Part shown: positions 1 to 5,612 of the stretch, in pieces
Numbering within the stretch: the stretch's first letter is position 1
Layout: the number at the start of each line of letters is the position of its first letter
Assembly: GCA_014379885.1 (NCBI GenBank)
Contig: JACMKW010000303.1
Coordinates: 1-6,879 of the forward strand
Length of the DNA stretch: 6,879 nt
Direction: 5' to 3'
Origin: Rhizobacter sp.
Lineage (GTDB): Bacteria; Pseudomonadota; Gammaproteobacteria; Burkholderiales; Burkholderiaceae
The notes under the pieces: model-generated
What the model saw: only the letters and a program-made list of their open reading frames with translations
What the model was told of the DNA's origin: nothing
Database searches by the model: none
Position numbers and translations under genes: made by a program

Positions 1-209
1 CGGACTTCAACAAGGGCGAGTACAAGCACGTCGAAGGCAAGCGCATCCTCGAGCCGATCAAGGGCAAGCTCGCCGACACGCTGCGCGAGATGCGCGAAGA
101 CGTGCAAAGCTCGATCAGCTACTCAGGCGGCACGCGGCTGGCCGACATCCGCAAGGTCAACTACGTGATCCTGGGTGGCGACAACGCGGGCGAGCATCTG
201 CTGATGTGA
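1..209 (+). CDS. guaC: GMP reductase, C-terminal end (partial at 5' edge)
   Basis: The frame opens at base 3 and gives 68 residues before the TGA at 207-209. GMP reductase converts GMP to IMP with NADPH and release of ammonia, in cytoplasmic purine salvage. The visible part is the C-terminal end of the TIM barrel. It carries KHVEGKR, then KGKLADTL and [17 protein letters not shown], which match the end of the Bacillus subtilis-type GMP reductase (KNVEGKK ... DTLIEMEQDLQSSISYAGG, from memory). IMP dehydrogenase, the closest relative, has a different ending around its GMGYCGA motif, so it is less likely. The last residues ([11 protein letters not shown]) look like a lineage-specific tail. The catalytic cysteine loop lies outside the window. 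It converges with the TelA gene, leaving 33 bp between the two stop codons. Confidence 0.8.
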   Translation, partial: DFNKGEYKHVEGKRILEPIKGKLADTLREMREDVQSSISYSGGTRLADIRKVNYVILGGDNAGEHLLM

Positions 210-215
210 GGAGTT

Positions 216-244
216 TGGGGGATTTGCCACCCCATCCGTTTTTT
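216..244 (+). terminator. Weak possible terminator between convergent guaC and telA genes
   Basis: A short stem pairs tgggg (216-220) with cccca (230-234), and a run of six T follows at 239-244. The stem is only 5 bp and four bases separate it from the T run, so it is a marginal intrinsic terminator for guaC. The T run overlaps the telA stop codon on the other strand. Nothing else is visible in this 33-bp gap. Confidence 0.3.
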
Positions 245-1460
245 ACAGCGCGACCGGGCCTTGAATCTGCGCCTTGCCCGCCTCACGCGCCTGCTGCTGG
301 CGCACGCGGTCGATGTATTGCTCGCTGCGTGTGAGCTGCTCGGCCATGATCGCGTTGTTCTGGCCCATCACGTCAATGGCCTTGGCGCGGAAGGTGTCCA
401 TCGCGTCCATTGCCTTGAAGGTCTGGTCGAACATCTCCTTGATCTTGTCGATGCCGATCATCGGGTTGCTCGCGAACTGCGCGGTCGCGTCCACATGGGC
501 GTTGAGCTGCTTGCCGGTTTCGCTGATCAGGCTGCCGATGGTGGCGTTCACACCTTGCAGCATCTCCATCACCTGAATCTGGTTGCCGGTGGCACGGGCA
601 ACCGTCTGCGCCACAGCCAGCGCACTCATGCCGGTGGTGGCCACGCGGCTGCAGCCGTTCATCATTTCTCGGCCGGTTTTCTTGAGCACGTCGAGCGCCA
701 GGTAGCCGTTCACGCACACCGCCTGCTGGGTCAGGATGTCTGAGAGGTTTTGCCGCGCATAGAACAACACCTCTTGCTGCAAGGCGGTGGCGCGCTGCGG
801 GTCGGTGGCTTGCAAGGCATTCACCCGCTCGGCCAGGCGGGCATCGAGCGTGGTGGCGAAATGGGCGGCCGCGGCGAGGTGCTGCATCGCCTCCCAGAGC
901 TTGGTGCGGGTGGCTTCGATGTCGACGATGTCGCGCTGCACGTCGTCGCGTGCTTCGTAGAGCTGGCTCATCGACTTCTGCAACTGCGAGCCCACGCTCT
1001 CGAACTTGCGAAAGTAGGCCTTCAGCTTGTTGCCGAACGGGATGATGCCGAGGATCTTGTTGGGTGCGAGCAAGTCACCTTCGCTGCCCGGGTTCAGCTT
1101 GTCGAGCTGGCCGCGAATCTCGCCGATGGCCTTGTAGGCCGCCGTGTCTTCGGCGCCGACGAAGTTGCGCTGCAGAAACCGCCCTTGCATCAGGCCGGCC
1201 GCATTGGAGATCTCTTCGCGGCCCAAGGCAAAGGCGCTGTCGAGCTTGTTCTTGAACTCGCTGCTGTGCACGTCTTCGGTCATCAGCGCGTCAATGAAGC
1301 GCGCCACCTGGTCATCCACTGCCGCCACCGTCTCGGGCTTCAAGGGAACGGCGGTGCGTGTGGCCTCGGCGGGCACGGGCGTGATCACTTCTGGCGGCGT
1401 GAGCTGGAAGTTGGGTGTGAGCGGCGTGGCCACGGTAGGGGTGTCGTCAAAGTTTGGCAT
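243..1460 (-). CDS. telA: TelA-family toxic anion resistance protein
   Basis: A 405-residue soluble, almost wholly helical protein of the TelA/KlaA family (toxic anion resistance, PF05816), linked by genetics to tellurite and other stress tolerance; its biochemical activity is not established. The family core is clear: LWEAMQHL at about 189-195, DARLAERVNAL at 206-216, DPQRATALQQEVLFYARQ at 220-237, then DILTQQAVCVNGYLALDVLKK (241-261) and the helical run to MDTFRAKAIDVM (about 354-365). The first 45 residues are proline/threonine-rich and probably disordered; the tail is charged (ARQQQ-like helix, 385-397). I chose the ATG at 1460 rather than an upstream in-frame start at 1496, because a GGAGG (1467-1471 on the complement) sits 6 bases before it and residues match the family from there. 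It overlaps the stop of the XpaC-like gene by 14 bp, which implies translational coupling in one operon. The symbol is a family-level assignment. Confidence 0.85.
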   Translation of the reverse strand: MPNFDDTPTVATPLTPNFQLTPPEVITPVPAEATRTAVPLKPETVAAVDDQVARFIDALMTEDVHSSEFKNKLDSAFALGREEISNAAGLMQGRFLQRNFVGAEDTAAYKAIGEIRGQLDKLNPGSEGDLLAPNKILGIIPFGNKLKAYFRKFESVGSQLQKSMSQLYEARDDVQRDIVDIEATRTKLWEAMQHLAAAAHFATTLDARLAERVNALQATDPQRATALQQEVLFYARQNLSDILTQQAVCVNGYLALDVLKKTGREMMNGCSRVATTGMSALAVAQTVARATGNQIQVMEMLQGVNATIGSLISETGKQLNAHVDATAQFASNPMIGIDKIKEMFDQTFKAMDAMDTFRAKAIDVMGQNNAIMAEQLTRSEQYIDRVRQQQAREAGKAQIQGPVAL

Positions 1461-2154
1461 CGGGGGCCTCCACAGGGGTGGTGATGTCGGGTGCACTGAT
1501 CAAGGGGCGGTTGCCGAACTTGTCGTGCAGAAAACGCGAGTGGACGAGAAAGGCATGTGCATCCTGGCTGGCCAGGTCATCGCCTAGCTGCTTCACCTTG
1601 CCTTCGAGCTCGGTCAAGGTGTCGCGAAAGATCTCTTGCGCCGTCTTGCCGTCGTGCAGCACGCGGCTGGCGGCGTATTGGGCAGGGATGGACAGATAAG
1701 ACTTCAAGGCATCCGGCAAATACGAAATGGCAATGTGCCGCGCATGAAACCCTTCCTGCAACGACAACGCGCCCTTGCTGCGCTCCCATTGTGCGAGCAG
1801 GCCTTCGAGCGACTTGCACAGCTCCAGTGCCTTGGCCTGCAGGCTCGCTGGCAGGCGGTTCTCGGGGTTGTATTGGACGAGGCCACGCACGCCGCTGAGC
1901 GCGCGGCTCATGGCTTCGCGGGCATCACCTTCGTCGGTGAATTCGAGTGCGTCTTCCCACATCGGGCCGGCGAGTCGGGGAAAGCCCAACCACATGCCGC
2001 CGGCGATGAAACCTGCGCCGTAGCCCAACGCCGCCAAAGGCAACCCGGCGATGCCGATGAGGTTCATTGCCTTGAGGATCAGTACGGCGGTCGCCAGACC
2101 GAGGCCGCACCAGTTGGCGGGGCTGAGCAGGATGCGAAGCAGCTTGTCCATCAT
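1447..2154 (-). CDS. XpaC-like membrane protein paired with TelA
   Basis: A 235-residue protein with two predicted membrane helices near the N-terminus (about residues 16-34 and 36-57, rich in G, A, L, I), followed by a helical cytoplasmic region. That region contains a YLPDALKSYLSIP segment (145-157), like the YLP..L motif of XpaC proteins (5-bromo-4-chloroindolyl phosphate hydrolysis family). In Bacillus, xpaC lies directly before the TelA homologue yaaN, and the same order is seen here, which supports the call. A likely role is to tether or partner TelA at the inner membrane; this is inference. The start is ambiguous: GTG 2157, ATG 2154 and ATG 2151 are consecutive in frame, and only a weak GGCGAG precedes them. 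The repeat element begins within about 10 bases upstream, so this gene lacks an ordinary leader. It is first in the operon; the family call is moderately sure and the pairing with TelA is sure. Confidence 0.6.
   Translation of the reverse strand: MMDKLLRILLSPANWCGLGLATAVLILKAMNLIGIAGLPLAALGYGAGFIAGGMWLGFPRLAGPMWEDALEFTDEGDAREAMSRALSGVRGLVQYNPENRLPASLQAKALELCKSLEGLLAQWERSKGALSLQEGFHARHIAISYLPDALKSYLSIPAQYAASRVLHDGKTAQEIFRDTLTELEGKVKQLGDDLASQDAHAFLVHSRFLHDKFGNRPLISAPDITTPVEAPDAKL
1461..1471 (-). promoter_or_regulatory. Ribosome binding site of telA
   Basis: On the complement, GGAGG (1467-1471) is followed by a 6-base spacer and ATG at 1460. It lies inside the end of the upstream coding sequence and decides the telA start. 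Confidence 0.75.
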
Positions 2155-2210
2155 CACTCGCCGTCGTTCCCGCCCTTCGACGGGCTCAGGACAGGCCGGG
2201 CTTCGCCCGA

Positions 2211-2308
2211 GCGGGAATCCAGTCTGTTGGCATACCTCTCACCGCTCGGGCTGACCCTTCGATACCTCAGGACAGGGTACGCGCTGCGCGCGTATCGAAG
2301 CCTTGTGC
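2211..2308 (+). repeat. Left arm of a long imperfect inverted repeat
   Basis: Read against the reverse complement of 2717-2811, this arm shows the same blocks in the same order: gcgggaatccag (12/12), ccgctcgggctga (12/13), ctcaggacaggg (12/12) and atcgaagccttgtgc (15/15). Diverged fillers of similar length lie between them. It contains its own perfect 9-bp inverted repeat, cttcgatac 2257-2265 with gtatcgaag 2292-2300. Confidence 0.8.
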
Positions 2309-2391
2309 TGTCTGTGCCGCTGTCGCGTTGGTTGTTCTTCTCACTGCGTGAGACCTCGCCGAACTTTCCCTGTCGGGGCTTCGCGGACCTA

Positions 2392-2464
2392 CCGCTCAGG
2401 CTGAGGTATCGAAGCCCTGCTCCGTGTACACCCACACGGGGCTTCGATACCTCAGCCTGAGCGG
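2392..2464. repeat. Perfect 26-bp inverted repeat with nested inner stem
   Basis: Bases 2392-2417 are the exact reverse complement of 2439-2464, separated by 21 bases. Inside the loop, ccgtgt (2422-2427) pairs with acacgg (2434-2439). The inner stem borrows the first base of the right arm. In RNA or extruded DNA it would form a very stable hairpin on either strand. No T run follows directly, so it is not a classical terminator. Confidence 0.9.
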
Positions 2465-2592
2465 GGGAAGATGCGCCGGCGGCCCAGGCCACGCCGATGC
2501 GTAGCGAGGCGTGTGGCAGAGAAATCGCAGCACGCGTTCGGCGTGTCCACAGCACAGCGGTGCAAGGCCGTAGCTTGTGTCCACGCAGTTCG

Positions 2593-2649
2593 GCCAAATG
2601 AAGAGCGCCTTTGCTTTGGTTACTTTCATTTGGCGCGACAAATGAAAGT
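2593..2649. repeat. Overlapping alternative hairpins (caaatg/catttg)
   Basis: The segment actttcatttg (2622-2632) pairs perfectly with caaatgaaagt (2639-2649) over a 6-base loop. An overlapping segment ttcatttggc (2625-2634) pairs perfectly with gccaaatgaa (2593-2602) upstream. The middle strand can therefore join only one partner at a time. It resembles the cttt-rich hairpins common in repeats between betaproteobacterial genes. Confidence 0.75.
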
Positions 2650-2716
2650 GACTCGCCTGCCGGGGCGATTACCCGGCGCCGTCGAACATGCCAGGTAGAA
2701 GCAACTACGCGAAGCG

Positions 2717-2811
2717 GCACAAGGCTTCGATCCGCGAAGCGGACCCTGTCCTGAGCTTGTCGAAGAGTCAGCCTGAGCGGGTGGTGGTGGGCCAGCATCC
2801 TGGATTCCCGC
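2717..2811 (-). repeat. Right arm of the long imperfect inverted repeat
   Basis: This is the inverted counterpart of 2211-2308, with the same four conserved blocks in mirrored order. It carries a small palindrome, tccgc-gaa-gcgga (2731-2743), at the place where the left arm has a different palindrome. The arm ends about 42 bp before the rpfE start; its dRS3-like border runs on to about 2828. Confidence 0.8.
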
Positions 2812-2840
2812 CTCCGCCGAATGCCGGGGGGCCTGCAACC

Positions 2841-2846
2841 CATAAT
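2841..2846 (+). promoter_or_regulatory. Possible -10 box just before rpfE
   Basis: The hexamer cataat ends 6 bases before the ATG at 2853, and no Shine-Dalgarno sequence is present. This spacing would suit a leaderless transcript starting near the ATG. No convincing -35 box is seen about 17 bases upstream, so the call is tentative. Confidence 0.25.
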
Positions 2847-2852
2847 CCACCC

Positions 2853-3785
2853 ATGCACCTGCTGATCCCCTTCGCCTCGGCCCTCTCCGAGCGCGGCACG
2901 CAAGCCCTGCGCAAGCTCAACCTCCCGCACCTGACCCAGCTTCTCGCACGCCTGACCCCCACCGAACGATTCGGCAGCGACGAATACAGCCTCAGCCCAC
3001 CCCACGAGCACGCGCTCGCACACTCACTCGGCTGGACAGGCGCAGACGGCGCCTTCCCCTACGCCGCACACAACGCGGCACAAGACGGTATCGACATCGG
3101 CACCCACGCCTGGGGCCAGCTCACCCCCGTGCACTGGCATGTGGGTGCCGAGCACGTGAGCCTGCCCGACCCACACGTGCTGCACCTGAGTGCGCAAGAG
3201 TCGCACACCTTGTTCGAAGCGGTGCGCCCCTTGTTTGAAACCGAAGGCTGGCTGATGGCCTGGGGCGCCCCCACTCGCTGGTACGCCGCGCATGACTCGC
3301 TCGATGGTTTGCCGTGTGCTTCCATCGACCGTGTGATCGGCCGCAACATTGATTTGTGGCTGCCGTCCACACCGCAGGCGCGCTTGATCCGCCGGCTGCA
3401 GAACGAAGTGCAGATGCTGCTCTACCAACAACCGCTGAACGATGCCCGGGTTGGCCAGGGCGCGCTGCCGGTCAACTCGTTCTGGCTCAGCGGTTGCGGG
3501 CGAACACAGCGCGAGCAGGCTCCTGGCGATGTCGTTCAGATCGACACCTTGCGCACGCCAGCCCTCAACTCCGACTGGGCCGCGTGGGCCGATGCGTGGC
3601 ACACGCTCGATGCCGGCCCTGTGCAGCAGGCGCTGAAGCGTGCTCAGCAAGGCGAGGCTGTCGTGCTCACGCTGTGCGGCGAGCGCTTCGCCCAACGTTT
3701 CGAGCCACAAGCCCAGGGCCTGTGGTCACGATTGGGCAATCGGCTGTCGCCGTCACCGGCCGCGCCCTTGCTGGAGGCTTTATGA
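2853..3785 (+). CDS. rpfE: RpfE-like regulatory protein (COG4255 type, often named phosphoglycerate mutase)
   Basis: A 310-residue soluble protein. It resembles the family annotated as 'regulatory protein RpfE type' or, loosely, 'phosphoglycerate mutase', found beside recJ in betaproteobacteria and Xanthomonas. In Xanthomonas, rpfE belongs to the region that regulates pathogenicity factors; its biochemical activity is unknown. Recognisable segments are MHLLIPFAS at the start, LPHLTQLLARL (24-34), DLWLPSTPQARLIRRLQNEVQM (167-188) and LPVNSFWLSGCG (205-216). The last segment matches a family signature usually ending SGTG; the cysteine is a small variation. I see no signal peptide, membrane helix or complete metal site of a true mutase, so the enzyme name should not be trusted. 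I chose the ATG at 2853 because the upstream in-frame extension from 2688 is repeat sequence. The stop overlaps the recJ start (ATGA), so the two genes are coupled. Confidence 0.65.
   Translation: MHLLIPFASALSERGTQALRKLNLPHLTQLLARLTPTERFGSDEYSLSPPHEHALAHSLGWTGADGAFPYAAHNAAQDGIDIGTHAWGQLTPVHWHVGAEHVSLPDPHVLHLSAQESHTLFEAVRPLFETEGWLMAWGAPTRWYAAHDSLDGLPCASIDRVIGRNIDLWLPSTPQARLIRRLQNEVQMLLYQQPLNDARVGQGALPVNSFWLSGCGRTQREQAPGDVVQIDTLRTPALNSDWAAWADAWHTLDAGPVQQALKRAQQGEAVVLTLCGERFAQRFEPQAQGLWSRLGNRLSPSPAAPLLEAL
3773..3777 (+). promoter_or_regulatory. Ribosome binding site of recJ
   Basis: GGAGG, 4 bases before the recJ ATG at 3782, inside the end of rpfE. It fixes the recJ start, although the frame is open far upstream. 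Confidence 0.75.
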
Positions 3786-5503
3786 GCACGCCCAAGATCA
3801 CACTGCGAGACGCCCCACCCCGCACAGTGTGGGCACTCGAACAGGCCGGCGTGCACCCGCTGCTGGCCCGCTTGTTCGCCGCACGTGGCGTGCGCAGCGC
3901 CCATGAACTCGACGACGGCCTCGCGCGCCTGCTACCCCCTACCGACCTGCTCGGCACCCAGGCGGCAGCGCGCTTTCTGGCCGACGCCATCGCAGCCCAC
4001 AAGCGTGTGTGTGTGGTGGCCGACTACGACTGCGACGGCGCAACCGCCTGCGCGGTCGCGCTGCGTGGCCTCAGGCTGCTGGGTGCACGTGCCGACACCT
4101 TGCACCACGTGGTGCCCGACCGCGCCGTGCACGGCTACGGCCTCACGCCGGCCATCGTCGACCTGGCGATGCAAAAGAGGCCCGACGTGCTGCTGACCGT
4201 GGACAACGGCATCGCCAGCCTCGCCGGTGTGGCCCACGCGCGAGCGCTGGGCCTGGCCGTCGTGGTGACCGACCACCACCTGCCCGCGAAAGAAAACGAC
4301 ACCATCGTGCTGCCCGATGCCACGGTGATCGTGAACCCCAACCAGCCCGCTTGCAGCTTCGCCAGCAAGAACCTCGCCGGTGTGGGCGTGATGTTCTATG
4401 TGCTGCTCGCACTGCGCACCGAGCTGCGCGAGCGCGGCGTGTTCACGCTTGAGAACCAGCCGCGGCTCGACGCCCTGCTCGACCTGGTGGCCCTGGGCAC
4501 CGTGGCCGACGTGGTCAAGCTCGACGCCAACAATCGCCGCCTGGTGGCACAAGGCTTGAAGCGCATTCGCGCCGGCAAGATGCAGCCCGGCGTGGCCGCC
4601 TTGTTCACCGCCGCCGGGCGCGATGCCAAACGCGCCACCGGCTTCGACTTCGGCTTTGCACTCGGGCCGCGCATCAACGCGGCGGGCCGCTTGTCCGACA
4701 TGTCGCTGGGCATCGAGTGCCTGCTGACCGACGACACCACACGCGCCACCGAACTCGCGCAAATGCTCGACGCCATCAACCGCGAGCGGCGCGACGTTGA
4801 AAGTGGCATGCGCGAGCAGGCCGAAGCCATGCTGGAAGCGCTGATGCCCGAGGGCGAGCCACCGCCCGCGCTTGCCATCTACGACCCCGAGTTCCATGAG
4901 GGCGTGGTCGGCATCGTGGCCTCGCGGCTGAAGGATCGTGTGCACCGCCCCACCTTTGTGTTTGCCCTCGGGCAAGACGGTTTTCTCAAAGGCTCGGGCC
5001 GTTCGATCAACGGTTTTCACCTGCGCGACGCACTCGACCTGGTGAGCAAGCGCCACCCCGGCGTGCTGAAGAAGTTCGGCGGCCACGCGATGGCGGCCGG
5101 CTGCACGGTGGCTGAAGAAGACTTCAACACCTTCGACACCGCGCTCCAGAAAGTGGCCAGCGAATGGCTCGACTCCGCCACGTTGTCGCGCACGCTGATG
5201 AGCGACGGGCCGTTGCCCGCCGAATACTTCAACCTGGAAACCGTGCGTTCGCTCGATGCGCAGGTGTGGGGCCAGGCCTTCGAGGCGCCAGTGTTCAGCG
5301 ACGAGGTGGAAGTCATCTCGCAGCGCCTGGTAGGCGAGAAGCACTTGAAGCTCGCGGTGCGCCACGCTGGCGCGGTGCGCGACGCCATCTGGTTCGGTCA
5401 CAGCGAGCCCGTGAGTAACAAGGTGACGCTGGCCTACCAGCTGCGTGTGGACGAATACAACGGCCAGCAACGCCTGCAGATGATCGTGGAAGCGGCCCGC
5501 TGA
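3782..5503 (+). CDS. recJ: Single-stranded-DNA-specific exonuclease RecJ
   Basis: A 573-residue protein, the usual length for RecJ, which degrades single-stranded DNA 5' to 3' using Mn2+/Mg2+ in RecF-pathway recombination, mismatch repair and base excision repair, in the cytoplasm. The DHH phosphoesterase domain shows all key motifs: DYDCDG at 81-86 (motif I), DNG at 141-143, TDHH with D164-H165-H166, and GTVADVV with D243. The DHHA1 domain follows, with GRS at 406-408 and GGHAMAAG at 433-440. A C-terminal oligonucleotide-binding region runs from about 460 to the end and closes with LQMIVEAAR. No key residue is missing. The gene starts within the rpfE stop codon, so it is probably co-transcribed and translationally coupled. 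The 142-residue open extension upstream of this start is rpfE read in another frame. In relatives recJ is often followed by prfB and lysS; that is not so here. Confidence 0.96.
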   Translation: MSTPKITLRDAPPRTVWALEQAGVHPLLARLFAARGVRSAHELDDGLARLLPPTDLLGTQAAARFLADAIAAHKRVCVVADYDCDGATACAVALRGLRLLGARADTLHHVVPDRAVHGYGLTPAIVDLAMQKRPDVLLTVDNGIASLAGVAHARALGLAVVVTDHHLPAKENDTIVLPDATVIVNPNQPACSFASKNLAGVGVMFYVLLALRTELRERGVFTLENQPRLDALLDLVALGTVADVVKLDANNRRLVAQGLKRIRAGKMQPGVAALFTAAGRDAKRATGFDFGFALGPRINAAGRLSDMSLGIECLLTDDTTRATELAQMLDAINRERRDVESGMREQAEAMLEALMPEGEPPPALAIYDPEFHEGVVGIVASRLKDRVHRPTFVFALGQDGFLKGSGRSINGFHLRDALDLVSKRHPGVLKKFGGHAMAAGCTVAEEDFNTFDTALQKVASEWLDSATLSRTLMSDGPLPAEYFNLETVRSLDAQVWGQAFEAPVFSDEVEVISQRLVGEKHLKLAVRHAGAVRDAIWFGHSEPVSNKVTLAYQLRVDEYNGQQRLQMIVEAAR

Positions 5504-5519
5504 GACCTACCCGACACCA

Positions 5520-5548
5520 CTGGCAACATGGTTGCATTCGGTTGCCAG
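5520..5548. repeat. 8-bp inverted repeat downstream of recJ
   Basis: ctggcaac (5520-5527) is the exact reverse complement of gttgccag (5541-5548), with 13 bases between. The left arm can also pair locally, gcaac (5523-5527) with gttgc (5531-5535). No T run follows, so it is a poor intrinsic terminator. It could be an operator for the next gene or a recJ 3' end structure. The rest of the 109-bp gap holds only a gcgcc-cacg-ggcgc stem (5580-5593) and the next ribosome binding site. Confidence 0.4.
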
Positions 5549-5600
5549 CACCACCGGGCTTACTGATCTACTCTTCGGAGCGCCCACGGGCGCAGCCACC

Positions 5601-5604
5601 GAGG
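5601..5604 (+). promoter_or_regulatory. Ribosome binding site of the PQQ dehydrogenase gene
   Basis: GAGG, 8 bases before the ATG at 5613. It supports that start. Confidence 0.55.
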
Positions 5605-5612
5605 ACAAGACC

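Larger units (their letters stand above)
2158..2852. repeat. Composite intergenic repeat element between divergent operons
   Basis: No credible gene is present; reading frames here translate to low-complexity strings typical of dispersed repeats. The stretch is built from a few short blocks used in both directions. Block ctcaggacagg occurs at 2185-2195, 2266-2276 and inverted at 2745-2755. The 14-mer cttcgatacctcag occurs at 2257-2270 and 2442-2455 and inverted at 2401-2414. Block tcagcctgagcggg occurs at 2452-2465 and 2768-2781, and its core is inverted at 2392-2404 and, with one mismatch, at 2242-2254. Such blocks resemble dispersed repeats of Burkholderiales intergenic DNA. The outer parts (ttcccgc 2167-2173 with gcgggaa 2211-2217; ggattcccgc from 2802) resemble dRS3-like attcccgc/gcgggaat repeats. 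No transposase and no clear target-site duplication are visible. Family membership is from memory and needs a genome-wide search. Confidence 0.8.

Noticed and set aside
750..1484. 244-codon open frame on the + strand opposite telA
   Set aside because: It is a shadow of the TelA coding frame; the - strand protein matches its family along its length.
1461..1496. 12-codon N-terminal extension of TelA
   Set aside because: It lies further inside the upstream gene and would place the GGAGG within the coding region; the start at 1460 has ideal spacing.
1636..2460. 274-codon open frame on the + strand
   Set aside because: It is antisense to the XpaC-like gene and then reads into repeats; no family resemblance.
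2396..2641. 81-codon open frame on the - strand within the repeat core
   Set aside because: It consists of the inverted repeat and hairpin sequence, and has no ribosome binding site I can see. It looks like a translated repeat.
2161..2828. CRISPR array
   Set aside because: The repeats are inverted and unevenly spaced, with no regular spacers and no cas genes.
2154..3023. 289-codon open frame on the - strand across the repeat region
   Set aside because: Its translation is made of repeat-derived strings (such as LTLRQAQDR and PVLSPSKGG), and it runs into rpfE in antisense.
3356..3781. 142-codon upstream extension of the recJ frame
   Set aside because: It overlaps rpfE in another frame, is not like any RecJ N-terminus, and a good ribosome binding site marks the ATG at 3782.
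3932..5470. Open frame of 512 codons on the - strand, antisense to recJ
   Set aside because: It mirrors recJ codons in GC-rich DNA, is rich in H, V, G and Q, shows no known motif, and recJ on the other strand has every family motif.
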